A DNA stretch of 64,000 nucleotides from Bacteroides eggerthii (GCF_025146565.1 NZ_CP102258.1:2698001-2762000); one strand, 5' to 3'; numbered from the stretch's first letter, positions 1-9,687 are shown. The notes: a model not told the origin generated them from the letters alone. Numbers and translations: made by a program.

Positions 1-162
1 GGATTCCTTTACCTGCGTGCGGAGAATGACGGGCAACTGGCGGAGACCATGCAAACTTTCACTTGTCCGGAAACGGTGGAACGGCCCATTTTGCTGGAAG
101 TATTTACCGATAAGGATGAAGATATCCGGATGTTGAAGAATTATTATCACCAATTAAAATAG
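1..162 (+). CDS. menD: MenD C-terminus (SEPHCHC synthase), partial
   Basis: An open frame runs from the first base to a TAG at 160-162 and gives 53 residues ending in YYHQLK. The gene begins outside the window. Its place directly before menB, menC and menE, with an 11-bp gap, and the ending typical of thiamine-diphosphate enzymes (a line like RPILLEVFTDKDED near the C-terminus) fit MenD, which joins isochorismate and 2-oxoglutarate in menaquinone synthesis. No catalytic motif lies in this fragment, so the call rests mainly on operon context. Confidence 0.72.
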   Translation, partial: GFLYLRAENDGQLAETMQTFTCPETVERPILLEVFTDKDEDIRMLKNYYHQLK

Positions 163-172
163 AATATAAATT

Positions 173-997
173 ATGCTGACACAAAGAGAGTGGACTACCA
201 TCAGGGAATATGAAGATATTCTTTTTGATTATTATAACGGAATTGCCCGTATTACCATCAATCGCGAACGCTACCGTAACGCATTCACTCCGACTACAAC
301 TGCCGAAATGAGTGATGCATTGCGCATTTGTCGTGAGGAAGCGGATATTGACGTGATTGTCATCACCGGAGCCGGAGACAAGGCTTTCTGTTCGGGAGGT
401 GATCAGAATGTAAAAGGGCGCGGCGGATATATCGGTAAAGACGGCGTACCCCGTTTGAGTGTATTGGATGTGCAGAAACAGATCCGCAGTATCCCGAAAC
501 CTGTAATTGCCGCTGTAAACGGTTTTGCTATCGGTGGCGGGCATGTGCTTCACGTGGTGTGCGACTTGTCTATCGCTTCCGAGAATGCTGTTTTCGGTCA
601 GACAGGTCCTCGTGTAGGCAGTTTTGATGCCGGTTTCGGTGCATCTTATCTGGCGCGTGTGGTAGGGCAGAAGAAAGCGCGTGAAATCTGGTTCCTTTGC
701 CGCAAGTATAACGCACAGGAAGCTTTGGAAATGGGGCTGGTTAATAAAGTAGTGCCTTTGGAGCAACTGGAAGACGAATATGTGCAATGGGCGGAAGAGA
801 TGATGCAGCTCAGTCCGCTGGCTTTGCGCATGATTAAAGCCGGACTGAATGCGGAGCTGGACGGACAGTCCGGTATTCAGGAACTGGCAGGCGATGCGAC
901 ATTGCTTTATTATCTGACGGATGAAGCGCAGGAGGGAAAGAACGCGTTTTTGGAAAAACGTAAGCCGAATTTCAAACAATATCCCAAATTTCCCTGA
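173..997 (+). CDS. menB: 1,4-dihydroxy-2-naphthoyl-CoA synthase
   Basis: A 274-residue crotonase-fold enzyme that closes the second ring of menaquinone by converting O-succinylbenzoyl-CoA to DHNA-CoA in the cytoplasm. The oxyanion-hole region SGGDQ lies at residues 74-78. The MenB-specific loop [13 protein letters not shown] lies at 142-154 and distinguishes it from ordinary enoyl-CoA hydratases. Length is normal for MenB. The ATG at 173 lies 11 bp after the menD stop, and menC follows 8 bp downstream, so this is one operon. Confidence 0.95.
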   Translation: MLTQREWTTIREYEDILFDYYNGIARITINRERYRNAFTPTTTAEMSDALRICREEADIDVIVITGAGDKAFCSGGDQNVKGRGGYIGKDGVPRLSVLDVQKQIRSIPKPVIAAVNGFAIGGGHVLHVVCDLSIASENAVFGQTGPRVGSFDAGFGASYLARVVGQKKAREIWFLCRKYNAQEALEMGLVNKVVPLEQLEDEYVQWAEEMMQLSPLALRMIKAGLNAELDGQSGIQELAGDATLLYYLTDEAQEGKNAFLEKRKPNFKQYPKFP

Positions 998-1005
998 TTA
1001 TTGTA

Positions 1006-2040
1006 ATGAATTGTGAGATAGATATTATTCCCCGGTTGCTGCACTTTAAGCAACCGGCGGGAACTTCCCGCGGAGTGTATACAACCCGGAAAGTGTGGTA
1101 TCTTCATCTGACTTCTCCCGACTATCCGGGCAGGACAGGAATAGGAGAGTGCGCTCCTCTGCCTGCATTGAGTTGTGATGATCTTCCCGATTACGAGGAT
1201 ATACTTGTCAAGGCTTGTCGCCGGTTGGAGGACTGCGGGGGAGATTTGGATGTGGAGTCTTTACGCAATTACCCTTCCATTTTGTTTGGGTTGGAGACGG
1301 CTGTACGGCATTTCCGGATTGGAAGCTGGGCGCTCTATGATACGGCTTTTTCGCGCGGAAAGGCAGGGGTTCCGATAAACGGGCTTATCTGGATGGGAGA
1401 CTTTGACAGGATGCTTACCCGGATAGAAGAAAAAATGGCAGCCGGTTTTCGTTGCATCAAACTGAAAATAGGCGCTATCAACTTTGATGAAGAGCTGGCT
1501 TTGCTTCGCCATATACGTGCGCATTTTTCTTCTAAGGAAATAGAGTTGCGTGTGGATGCCAACGGCGCTTTCTCTCCGGTTGATGTGATGGAGAAACTGA
1601 AACGTTTGTCCGAGTTGGATTTGCACTCTATTGAGCAGCCTATACGTGCAGGACAGTGGGAAGAAATGGCGCGCCTTGCTTCCGACTCTCCGTTGCCGAT
1701 AGCTTTGGACGAAGAGCTGATAGGTTGCAATACTCCGGAAGGAAAGCGGAAATTGCTTTCGGCGGTCAATCCGCAGTATATTGTTCTCAAGCCCTCTCTT
1801 CATGGAGGAATATGCGGGGGGAATGAGTGGATTGCCGAAGCGGAAAAACGGCATATCGGCTGGTGGATTACTTCCGCTTTGGAATCTAATATCGGTTTGA
1901 ATGCAATTGCCCAATGGTGTGCTACATTCGACAATCCGCTGCCTCAGGGACTGGGAACCGGGCAGCTTTTCACAGACAATGTGGAGATGCCTCTTGAGGT
2001 GAGAAAAGATTGTTTATGGTTCTGTAATGATGATATTTAA
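1006..2040 (+). CDS. menC: o-succinylbenzoate synthase
   Basis: A 344-residue enolase-superfamily dehydratase that makes o-succinylbenzoate from SHCHC. The expected barrel residues are in order: the K-x-K pair at 152/154 (IKLKIG), the metal ligands D184 (VDANGAF), E210 (SIEQPI) and D235 (ALDEEL), and the second catalytic lysine K262 (VLKPSL). The N-terminal capping domain covers about residues 1-110. It sits between menB and menE with gaps of 8 bp on each side, which is what separates it from other enolase-superfamily members of similar sequence. Confidence 0.92.
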   Translation: MNCEIDIIPRLLHFKQPAGTSRGVYTTRKVWYLHLTSPDYPGRTGIGECAPLPALSCDDLPDYEDILVKACRRLEDCGGDLDVESLRNYPSILFGLETAVRHFRIGSWALYDTAFSRGKAGVPINGLIWMGDFDRMLTRIEEKMAAGFRCIKLKIGAINFDEELALLRHIRAHFSSKEIELRVDANGAFSPVDVMEKLKRLSELDLHSIEQPIRAGQWEEMARLASDSPLPIALDEELIGCNTPEGKRKLLSAVNPQYIVLKPSLHGGICGGNEWIAEAEKRHIGWWITSALESNIGLNAIAQWCATFDNPLPQGLGTGQLFTDNVEMPLEVRKDCLWFCNDDI

Positions 2041-2048
2041 AGTATTCA

Positions 2049-4646
2049 ATGATATTTGACCGACAACAACAACGCCTGCTGTTAGAGGGAAAAGAGTATG
2101 CTCCCGAAGATATATCCCGGCTTGTGGCGGAAGGGGCGGGTAATTGCCCGCCTGCCTTGTGGGATTTGTATCTTTTCCTGAATGAGTGGTTTGATGCTTC
2201 TCCGATTATTACCGTACATACTTCGGGTTCCACAGGCGTCCCGAAAGAGTTGGTTGTGCGCAAGGACCGGATGATGCAAAGCGCACGCCTCACTTGTGAA
2301 TTTTTGAATCTGCAAGCGGGGGATACTGCTTTGTTGTGTATGAATCTCCGTTATATTGGGGCAATGATGATGGTGGTGCGCTCTTTGGTGGCAGGACTGA
2401 ATCTGGTTGTGCGTCCTGCTTCCGGTCATCCTCTTTCCGATGTCGAAGTACCTCTGAAATTTGCGGCGATGGTTCCTTTGCAGGTTTATAATACGATTCG
2501 TGTTCCTGCCGAGAGGAAGCGGCTGGAGCATACAGATATTCTGATTATCGGTGGCGGGGCGGTGGATGACAGCTTGGAAGCGGAATTAAAGACGATTCCG
2601 ATAGCGGCCTACTCTACGTACGGCATGACAGAAACATTGTCGCATATTGCGTTGCGCCGCCTGAACGGAGAGGCTGCTTCCAAATGTTATTATCCCTTTC
2701 CTTCGGTCGAACTGTCTTTGTCCGCCGAGAATACGCTGATCGTTAAAGCTCCCCTGATTTGTGATGATGTTTTGCAGACTAATGATATTGCCTGTCTCTG
2801 TTCGGATGGAGGCTTTACCATTGCCGGACGGAAAGATAATGTCATCAACAGCGGCGGGATCAAGATACAGGCAGAAGAAATGGAAAACAGACTGCAACCG
2901 TTTATTCCTGTGCCATTTGCCGTTACAGCAGTTCCCGACCCCTGTTTGGGACAAGCGCTTACTTTACTGATAGCAGGGAAGCCGGATATAAAAGAACTGG
3001 AGAATAAGTTGCAGGCGGTGCTGGAAACATATTATCGTCCTAAACATATCTTTATAACAGAATTGATACCGCAAACGGAGAACGGCAAGATTGACCGTAC
3101 CGGGTGTCGCATTTTAGCTCAACAAATGAACAGACTTCATCCACTGATGTTTGCCGGAACCGGCAGTGACGTCGGTAAAAGCATTATATCTGCCGCTTTT
3201 TGCCGTATATTCAAACAAGACGGATACCGGCCGGCACCTTTCAAGGCGCAGAATATGGCCCTTAATTCATACGCTACTCCCGAAGGATTGGAGATAGGGC
3301 GGGCTCAAGCTGTACAAGCGGAAGCAGCGGGGGTTCCCTGCCACACAGACATGAATCCGTTACTGCTGAAACCGCAGTCGGACTGTACCTCGCAGGTGGT
3401 CTTGAATGGTCGTCCTATCGGCAACCGCAGTGCGTACGGCTATTTCCATAAGGAAGGACGAGAGGAATTGCGCCGGGAAGTGTGCGCGGCCTATGACCGT
3501 CTTTCGAAAAAATATAATCCCGTTGTATTGGAGGGTGCGGGAAGTATTTCCGAAATCAATCTGCGGGAGGTCGATCTCGTGAACCTCCCTATGGCAATGT
3601 ACGCCGGAGCCGATGTTATTCTGGTGGCGGATATTGATCGTGGCGGAGTCTTTGCCAGTGTGTATGGTTCGGTAATGTTGCTTACGCCCGAAGAACGCAA
3701 GCACGTCAAAGGTATTCTTATCAATAAGTTCAGGGGAGACATACGTCTTTTCGAATCCGGTGTTAAGATGCTGGAAGAGCTTTGCGGCATACCGGTGGTA
3801 GGGGTTGTTCCTTATTATAAGGATATATATATTGAGGAAGAAGATTCTCTTGCCCTTGCCACAAAATCTTTGCAGGCAGAGCAGGGGAAAGTGAACATTG
3901 CGGTGGTGCTTTTGCGTCATCTCAGTAACTTTACGGATTTCAACGTGTTGGAACGTGACCCTCGCGTACATCTTTTTTATACCAACAATACCGAGGAACT
4001 GGCGAAAGCGGATATAATTATTCTGCCCGGCAGCAAAAGCACGCTTGCCGATCTGTATGAGCTCCGCCGCAATGGGGTGGCGCAAGCTGTTGTTCGTGCT
4101 CATCGTGAAGGGGCTGCCGTCTTGGGCATTTGTGGCGGCTATCAGTTGATGGGGCAAGAGGTATTTGACCCTGACCATGTGGAGGGGGATATAGAACGTT
4201 TGCCCGGTCTTGGGTTGTTGCCTGTAAGCACAAGGATGACGGGAGAGAAAGTGACAAGGCAAGTGAAATTCCAATTGTTTGAAAACGGAGAACGGGCAAC
4301 TGAAGATGGGACGTTAAAACTTTCTATGTCCGGTTATGAGATACACATGGGCAGTACCGTACCCATTGAGGGAACTTCTGCTTCTCCGTTGAATATGCTG
4401 GAAGACGGGCTGTGCGACGGATATATTGTAGACAGTACGTGTATGGGAACTTACATTCATGGTATTCTCGACAATCCGGAATTCATAGACTTTCTGCTTA
4501 AACCGTTTGCCGGTAAATTGTCGGAAACGGCAGAAGCATTCAACTATCAACAATTTAAGGAAGAACAGTATGATAAGCTTGCCGAGCATGTGAGACAACA
4601 TGTCGATATGCCGCTTATCTACAAGATACTGACGGATAACATTTAA
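2049..4646 (+). CDS. MenE-CobQ fusion: OSB-CoA ligase plus cobyric acid synthase
   Basis: One 865-residue frame holds two complete enzymes of different pathways. Residues 1-359 are a short-form MenE, the ligase that activates o-succinylbenzoate: AMP-binding loop TSGSTGVPKE around 58-67, a YGMTET motif, GRKDN and the C-terminal lysine region ENGKIDRT at 344-351. Residues 360-865 are CobQ, the glutamine-dependent amidase that makes cobyric acid: P-loop GTGSDVGKS around 370-378, glutamine amidotransferase nucleophile C695 (GICGG) and H804 (YIHG). The natural CobQ start would be the ATG at 3126. That ATG is followed by A, giving ATGA after a run of three A. With one A fewer, menE would end at TGA and overlap cobQ by four bases, the usual operon joint. 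Either this is a real fusion, or a one-base insertion or sequence error joins two genes. Both halves look complete. Confidence 0.9.
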   Translation: MIFDRQQQRLLLEGKEYAPEDISRLVAEGAGNCPPALWDLYLFLNEWFDASPIITVHTSGSTGVPKELVVRKDRMMQSARLTCEFLNLQAGDTALLCMNLRYIGAMMMVVRSLVAGLNLVVRPASGHPLSDVEVPLKFAAMVPLQVYNTIRVPAERKRLEHTDILIIGGGAVDDSLEAELKTIPIAAYSTYGMTETLSHIALRRLNGEAASKCYYPFPSVELSLSAENTLIVKAPLICDDVLQTNDIACLCSDGGFTIAGRKDNVINSGGIKIQAEEMENRLQPFIPVPFAVTAVPDPCLGQALTLLIAGKPDIKELENKLQAVLETYYRPKHIFITELIPQTENGKIDRTGCRILAQQMNRLHPLMFAGTGSDVGKSIISAAFCRIFKQDGYRPAPFKAQNMALNSYATPEGLEIGRAQAVQAEAAGVPCHTDMNPLLLKPQSDCTSQVVLNGRPIGNRSAYGYFHKEGREELRREVCAAYDRLSKKYNPVVLEGAGSISEINLREVDLVNLPMAMYAGADVILVADIDRGGVFASVYGSVMLLTPEERKHVKGILINKFRGDIRLFESGVKMLEELCGIPVVGVVPYYKDIYIEEEDSLALATKSLQAEQGKVNIAVVLLRHLSNFTDFNVLERDPRVHLFYTNNTEELAKADIIILPGSKSTLADLYELRRNGVAQAVVRAHREGAAVLGICGGYQLMGQEVFDPDHVEGDIERLPGLGLLPVSTRMTGEKVTRQVKFQLFENGERATEDGTLKLSMSGYEIHMGSTVPIEGTSASPLNMLEDGLCDGYIVDSTCMGTYIHGILDNPEFIDFLLKPFAGKLSETAEAFNYQQFKEEQYDKLAEHVRQHVDMPLIYKILTDNI

Positions 4647-4658
4647 ATCTGATGGGAT

Positions 4659-5687
4659 ATGATTGACGGTCATGGAGACGATTTCTACAAATTCAACTGC
4701 CCGATAACGGCTAATTTCAGTTCCAACGTTTATGGCAGAGTGGACCTTTCCCGGCTGCAAGCCCACCTGTGTGAATGTATTGGGGAGATAGGCAGTTATC
4801 CTGAACCAGAGCCCTATACGCTGGAAGCCTGCATAGCTTCCCGCCATCATCTGCCGTCCGGCACTGTTTGTGTGACAAATGGTGCAACGGAGGCTATATA
4901 TCTCATTGCACAGACTTTCCGGGGTACGAATACGGCCATTTTACAACCCACTTTCAGCGAGTATGCGGATGCTTGCCACATGCATGGACACCGGGTGAGT
5001 TCGCTCTATCAGTTGCCCAAGGAGCAGGACGGGTATCGCTTGCCGGACGATGTGCGGATGTTATGGCTTTGCAATCCCAATAATCCTACGGGAACAGTGG
5101 TTGATAAAGAATATATGTGTGGATTGGTTGAACATAATCCGCAGGTTTGCTTTGTTATAGACCAGTCTTACGAATATTTCACGTTGTGCCCGCTTTTTTC
5201 GTCGGCAGAGGCGGCGGAGTATCCGAATGTACTGTTGTTACACTCCATGACGAAAAGGTATGCGATTCCCGGCTTGCGGCTTGGATATGTGACCGGTAAT
5301 TCCGGTTTGCTGAAACGGTTGCGTACCAACCGTATGCCATGGTCGGTAAACCGGCTTGCCATTGAAGCGGGACTTTTCTTAATGGAGAATGATGTGCCTG
5401 CCCCATTGGATATAGCTGCTTATTTACAGGAAACGGCGCATCTGTGCAAAGCGCTCAAAGCCATAGGCGGGCTGGATGTTTGGGATACGCAGACGCACTT
5501 TATGCTGGTGCGGCTTCGCGTGGGCAAGGTGTCTGCCTTGAAAAAGTTTCTTGCCGAAGAGCATGGCATACTTATCCGGGATGCTTCCAATTTTGTTGGC
5601 CTGAACGAACAATTCTTCCGCATAGCTGCACAGACACCTGAAGAGAATAACAGGCTGGTGGCTGCAATAACAGAGTTTGTGATTTAA
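4659..5687 (+). CDS. cobD: L-threonine-O-3-phosphate decarboxylase (CobD/CobC type)
   Basis: A 342-residue fold-type I PLP enzyme that resembles histidinol-phosphate aminotransferase. The Schiff-base lysine is K199 in the line HSMTKRYAIPG, CNPNNPTG lies at 138-145 and the phosphate-binding arginine is in GLRLGY. In the cobalamin pathway it supplies (R)-1-amino-2-propanol phosphate for the side arm. Histidinol-phosphate aminotransferase is the main alternative, but its place between cobQ and cbiB decides for the cobalamin role. It starts 12 bp after cobQ and ends 12 bp before cbiB. Confidence 0.88.
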   Translation: MIDGHGDDFYKFNCPITANFSSNVYGRVDLSRLQAHLCECIGEIGSYPEPEPYTLEACIASRHHLPSGTVCVTNGATEAIYLIAQTFRGTNTAILQPTFSEYADACHMHGHRVSSLYQLPKEQDGYRLPDDVRMLWLCNPNNPTGTVVDKEYMCGLVEHNPQVCFVIDQSYEYFTLCPLFSSAEAAEYPNVLLLHSMTKRYAIPGLRLGYVTGNSGLLKRLRTNRMPWSVNRLAIEAGLFLMENDVPAPLDIAAYLQETAHLCKALKAIGGLDVWDTQTHFMLVRLRVGKVSALKKFLAEEHGILIRDASNFVGLNEQFFRIAAQTPEENNRLVAAITEFVI

Positions 5688-5699
5688 AGAAACATTCTT

Positions 5700-6671
5700 A
5701 TGGAAGATATAATCATTATTTTAGGCATTGCTTTCAATCTGAATCTGCCGTTGCTTACAGCATGGTTGCTCGATCACTGGTTGGGAGATCCTGCTTGGTT
5801 GCCGCATCCTGTGGTAGCTTTTGGTAAGGCCATTTCTTTCTGTGAACATCGTTTGAACAAAGGGAATGTCCGTTTTCTGAAAGGGGCTGCCATGTCATTG
5901 CTGCTTGTTGCGGGGGCCTATCTGTCTGCGCTGCTCTTACTGCGTTGGGCTGCATCTTATTCTCCCGGTTTGCTTCTGACTTTGCAGGTGTTGCTGATTT
6001 TCTATTGTCTGGCAGGTACTACGCTGGTGCGCGAAGTCTGTGAGGTGTTTAAAGCAGTAGACCGTTCATTGGAAGAGGGAAGGAAGCAGGTGGCCCGCAT
6101 TGTGGGACGCGACACCTCCGGACTTTCTGCTCAGGAAGTTCGTACGGCTGCGTTGGAGACGCTGGCAGAGAATTTGAGCGACGGCGTTATTGCTCCGCTT
6201 TTTTGGTACGCACTGCTGGGTGTTCCGGGAATGTTTGCTTATAAAATGGTAAACACACTTGACTCTATGATAGGGTATAAGAATGAGCGTTACCGTCGTT
6301 TCGGATGTTTTGCTGCCCATTTGGACGATGCGGCCAACTATATTCCCGCCCGCCTGACGGCTTTCCTCATGGTAGTTGCTTCGGGCAGGTTTTCGTTGTT
6401 GTTTTTTGTAGGGAAATATGGCAGCCGACATGCAAGCCCCAATTCCGGGTATCCGGAAGCGGCACTGGCAGGAATATTGAACTGCCGCTTCGGAGGACCT
6501 CACAACTATTTTGGAGAAGAGGTGTGGAAACCTTATATAGGTGACAATGAACGGCCTTTGACCACCGGGGATATGAAAGTTGCCATACGCATCAACCGCT
6601 GTGTGGAGTGGCTAATGATAATCATAGTTGTTGTGACCGCCACTTGTATGTTCAGTCCTGTCTCCCTCTAA
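5700..6671 (+). CDS. cbiB: Adenosylcobinamide-phosphate synthase
   Basis: A 323-residue integral membrane protein that attaches the aminopropanol arm to adenosylcobyric acid. Visible family marks are LLDHWLGDPAWLPHPV near the N-terminus, ENLSDGVIAPLFWY in the middle, NTLDSMIGYKNERYRRFG and PNSGYPEAALAG towards the end. Several hydrophobic segments occur around residues 65-110 and at the C-terminus. Its start is the ATG at 5700. It ends four bases inside the convergent cobC gene, so both operons meet tail to tail with no spacer. Confidence 0.93.
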   Translation: MEDIIIILGIAFNLNLPLLTAWLLDHWLGDPAWLPHPVVAFGKAISFCEHRLNKGNVRFLKGAAMSLLLVAGAYLSALLLLRWAASYSPGLLLTLQVLLIFYCLAGTTLVREVCEVFKAVDRSLEEGRKQVARIVGRDTSGLSAQEVRTAALETLAENLSDGVIAPLFWYALLGVPGMFAYKMVNTLDSMIGYKNERYRRFGCFAAHLDDAANYIPARLTAFLMVVASGRFSLLFFVGKYGSRHASPNSGYPEAALAGILNCRFGGPHNYFGEEVWKPYIGDNERPLTTGDMKVAIRINRCVEWLMIIIVVVTATCMFSPVSL

Positions 6672-7198
6672 AGTGTGATCCTTATGATGCCGCCATAAGG
6701 CGTCAGCGCATCAAATGCTTCTTCCGGTTTGATGACACCGGCGTATATTTGCGCACAGATCAGGACGCCGCCATGGGCAAAGATAGCTACCCGCTGATAG
6801 GGTTTTGCTTTCAGTTCATCGAGGAAGCGGCTGACACGTTGGTATTGCATGGCGAATGACTCTCCGCCGGTAGCTACTACATTCAAATAGTCGTTATACC
6901 ATTCTTGCAGGCGCGGGTCGTCGTTGAGGTCAAAAGGTTTCATCTCCCAACTTCCGAAATTAATCTCCATAATCCGTTTGTCCCGTTCCGCATCCGGATA
7001 GCCGCAATAGCTGGCGAGACGTACGCAGCGTGTGAGTGGGCTGGTATATACGTGGTCGAAAGGAAGATAGTTTTTCAGGTTCTCTTGGGTAATGGCGGCT
7101 TCCTGTTCAAATGTCGGTTTCAAGGGAACATCCGTTTGCCCGTAGCATACACCGGGCGGGACATCAACAGAGGTGTGGCGAATAAGTATGACTTCCAT
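6668..7198 (-). CDS. cobC: Alpha-ribazole phosphatase, histidine phosphatase family
   Basis: A 176-residue phosphoglycerate-mutase-like protein. The phosphorylated histidine is in LIRHTSV at the N-terminus (residues 5-11), and the second catalytic histidine is in IFAHGGV near 141. Clustering with cobS, cobT and cobU supports removal of the phosphate from alpha-ribazole-5'-phosphate or from cobalamin-5'-phosphate. General histidine phosphatases look alike, so the substrate is assigned from context. It is the last gene of the minus-strand operon, 18 bp after cobS, and overlaps the end of cbiB. Confidence 0.85.
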   Translation of the reverse strand: MEVILIRHTSVDVPPGVCYGQTDVPLKPTFEQEAAITQENLKNYLPFDHVYTSPLTRCVRLASYCGYPDAERDKRIMEINFGSWEMKPFDLNDDPRLQEWYNDYLNVVATGGESFAMQYQRVSRFLDELKAKPYQRVAIFAHGGVLICAQIYAGVIKPEEAFDALTPYGGIIRITL

Positions 7199-7216
7199 AA
7201 CTTTCAGATTAAATGT

Positions 7217-8020
7217 TTAATGAAAATAAAAGGGAACAGAGACGTATTTCGTAAGAAAATCAATGCCATAACCGGCGTAGATATAAACCATTATGAGACT
7301 GCCTATATAGAATGATAATTCGCAAAGCAGGAAAGCGGCTCCGCAACAATCTCCCGTATATCCTTGCAGGCGGCGTTTCATAAGGCGGCATAGCAATGCG
7401 AACGTGAGCAGCGGAAAGAGGGTGGCGGGCCACATTCTTATCGGCAGGAGCAGGACAAACGGAATCAATCCGCAGACGAAGGCCGATATCAGTTCTTTTC
7501 GGCTCATGCGGTTATAGACGACTTTGGCTTTGCTATCCTCTTCTTTCCGGGCATAGGGCAGATAGTTGATGAGTTGGGACGCGCAGAACTTAGACCAACA
7601 ATCGCCGCAAAAGATGAGGATGCATAGGAAATTCAGGGGAAGATTGCGCATCTGCAACAGCAGCAGGAAATAGAATATTAATCCGATAACTCCATAGCTT
7701 CCTATGTGGGAGTCTTTCATAATGGCAAGCGTACGCTCACGTGTAGTGCCACCGCCGAACCCGTCCAGAAAGTCTGCCAGCCCGTCTTCGTGCAGGCAGC
7801 CTGTGACAAGCAGGCGGACAATAACAGCTATAATCCAGGCAATGGATACGGGCAATATCTGTCCGGACAGCCATAGCGCACCTGCCATGAGACCGCCCGT
7901 CAGCCAGCCCGTCAAAGGCCAGTAGGGGACTACGTGCTTGAAGCATTCGGCGGGTACTTCCTTTATTTTCCAGAAAGGCAGTCGTGTGAAGAAGATGAAT
8001 GAAGCTAATATGTTGTTCAT
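7217..8020 (-). CDS. cobS: Adenosylcobinamide-GDP ribazoletransferase (cobalamin synthase)
   Basis: A 267-residue polytopic membrane protein that joins alpha-ribazole to adenosylcobinamide-GDP. The N-terminal line FFTRLP, the stretch PLTGWLTGG and the acidic motif HEDGLADFLDGFGGG (around residue 76-90) are family hallmarks. The aspartates there bind metal. It has at least five hydrophobic segments. It lies between cobT and cobC on the same strand. The 60-bp gap to cobT contains no obvious regulatory structure. Confidence 0.95.
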   Translation of the reverse strand: MNNILASFIFFTRLPFWKIKEVPAECFKHVVPYWPLTGWLTGGLMAGALWLSGQILPVSIAWIIAVIVRLLVTGCLHEDGLADFLDGFGGGTTRERTLAIMKDSHIGSYGVIGLIFYFLLLLQMRNLPLNFLCILIFCGDCWSKFCASQLINYLPYARKEEDSKAKVVYNRMSRKELISAFVCGLIPFVLLLPIRMWPATLFPLLTFALLCRLMKRRLQGYTGDCCGAAFLLCELSFYIGSLIMVYIYAGYGIDFLTKYVSVPFYFH

Positions 8021-8080
8021 GAAAATCTGTGTTAATTCATACTGTCAATGTTTGTTTGCATGATATACGGCGCTCTCATC

Positions 8081-9118
8081 TCAAAAATATTTAGTGATGG
8101 CAGCATGTGCGAAGTTGTCCATTTCGTTAATCATGCGGACTGCCGAGACAACAATCGGGTATGCACATATTGCGCCTGTACCTTCTCCAAGCCTTAGTCC
8201 TAAGTGTAATAGAGGGTTAGCGTTTAGTTTTTCAAGTAGAAGTTTATGTCCGGATTCATCTCCGCAATGTCCAAAGATGGCATAGTCCAGCACTTCTGGA
8301 TGTAACTTGCCGGCGGCAAGGATGCAATTTGTCATGATGAACCCGTCTACCAGGATAATCATTTTCAGTTCGGCGGCCTGCAACATGGCTCCTATTGCCA
8401 TAACCATTTCCAGTCCGCCGAAGTGGCGGATGATGTCGCGCGGTGAACCGTCTCCCCGGTAGTTGTCCAGCGCTTGTTTCAAGATTTCATATTTGTGGCG
8501 GATACCTGCATTGTCCAAACCGCTTCCTGCGCCCACGCACTCTTTCAACGGGATGTCTGTGAAGCAAGTCATCCACATGGAAGAAGAGGAAGTGTTTCCT
8601 ATGCCCATTTCTCCGAAACTCAGTATATTGCTGCCTTCTTCGTGGCAACGGCGCACTACTTCCGCGCCCCGTTCAAGGCAAAGCTCCATTTCCTCTTCGG
8701 TCATTGCTGCTTCATGCAGGTAGCTGCGTGTGCCTTTACGCACTTTCATATTGATGATGCCTTTTTCGTAAGGCAGGTCATAATCCACTCCGGCATCCAC
8801 TATCTTTAGCGTAAATCCATGTTGACGGCACAGGAAATTAACGCCCGCACCCCCATGGAGGAAGTTGCTGATTTGCTGCCAGGTGATTTCTTTGGGCGAT
8901 AGGCTGACCCCTTCTTCTACGATGCCATGATCGGCGGCAAAGATGATGTTTTGCGGATGTTGCAGGGTAGGAGTCAGAGTTTGCTGGATGAGGCCTATTT
9001 GCAATGCAAGACTTTCCAAAGTGCCTAAAGAGCCTTTCGGCTTGGTCAGGTTGTTGATTTTGTCAATCAATGCCGGGCGAATGGCTTCGTTCGGACGGGA
9101 GATATGAAATGTTTTCAT
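8081..9118 (-). CDS. cobT: Nicotinate-nucleotide--dimethylbenzimidazole phosphoribosyltransferase
   Basis: A 345-residue enzyme that makes alpha-ribazole phosphate from dimethylbenzimidazole and nicotinate mononucleotide. [10 protein letters not shown] occurs near the N-terminus, [11 protein letters not shown] in the middle and [10 protein letters not shown] at the nucleotide site. The catalytic base is E312 in RLGEGTGA. Length is standard. It lies 38 bp downstream of cobU on the same strand. Confidence 0.95.
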   Translation of the reverse strand: MKTFHISRPNEAIRPALIDKINNLTKPKGSLGTLESLALQIGLIQQTLTPTLQHPQNIIFAADHGIVEEGVSLSPKEITWQQISNFLHGGAGVNFLCRQHGFTLKIVDAGVDYDLPYEKGIINMKVRKGTRSYLHEAAMTEEEMELCLERGAEVVRRCHEEGSNILSFGEMGIGNTSSSSMWMTCFTDIPLKECVGAGSGLDNAGIRHKYEILKQALDNYRGDGSPRDIIRHFGGLEMVMAIGAMLQAAELKMIILVDGFIMTNCILAAGKLHPEVLDYAIFGHCGDESGHKLLLEKLNANPLLHLGLRLGEGTGAICAYPIVVSAVRMINEMDNFAHAAITKYF

Positions 9119-9156
9119 CGTATTCTTTCAATATTCAATATTTGTTCTTTAATTCT

Positions 9157-9687
9157 TTATTCCTTTAATCTCTTATCTTCTTTTATTTTTACAGGTATGC
9201 CTGACACCATTAGAATGACTTCGTCTGCCTGCGAAGCGATGTATTGGTTCATCCAGCCTTGCATGTCCGTAAACTTCCGCTGTATCTCGTTTTCGGACGT
9301 ACCTCCCATGCCTATTTCATTGGTGACAAAAATGAACGTGGCATCTTGTGAGGTAAAGCGGTCGAATTCTTCTTTGGCGGCGGTAAGGGCTTGGTCAGTA
9401 TCGGCTTTAAGGTCGAAGAAGAAGTTGGTACACCACAGCGTAATGCAGTCTATCAGGATGGTGCGCCCGGACAGTGCATGGCGGCTCAACTCTTTTTCTT
9501 CTTCTATGTTGGTCCACTCAGGGCCACGTCTTGCCTGATGATGTATCACCCGTTTGCGAAACTCTTCGTCCCATATGCGTGCCGTAGCAAGATAGACAGG
9601 GGTGGAAGAGAGACTTAGAGCCAGCTTTTCGGCATAAGTGCTTTTGCCTGAACGGGACCCACCGGTGATAAGTATAATTCGTTTCAT
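9157..9687 (-). CDS. cobU: Adenosylcobinamide kinase / guanylyltransferase
   Basis: A 176-residue bifunctional enzyme that phosphorylates and then guanylylates adenosylcobinamide. The P-loop GGSRSGKS is at residues 9-16. The histidine that carries GMP is probably in VIHHQARRG around residue 50. VTNEIGMGG (about 120-128) is typical of CobU. It is the first gene of the minus-strand cobalamin operon. I looked for a cobalamin riboswitch in the roughly 100 bp upstream and see none: the stretch is short and AT-rich and has no B12-box-like line. Confidence 0.95.
   Translation of the reverse strand: MKRIILITGGSRSGKSTYAEKLALSLSSTPVYLATARIWDEEFRKRVIHHQARRGPEWTNIEEEKELSRHALSGRTILIDCITLWCTNFFFDLKADTDQALTAAKEEFDRFTSQDATFIFVTNEIGMGGTSENEIQRKFTDMQGWMNQYIASQADEVILMVSGIPVKIKEDKRLKE

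Noticed and set aside
8021-8080. Regulatory RNA between cobT and cobS
   Set aside because: Only 60 bp with no strong stem. It looks like an ordinary spacer within the operon.
1-9687. Horizontal transfer of the men/cob block
   Set aside because: Base use and gene spacing look like the neighbouring housekeeping genes. I see no repeats or mobility genes at the edges.
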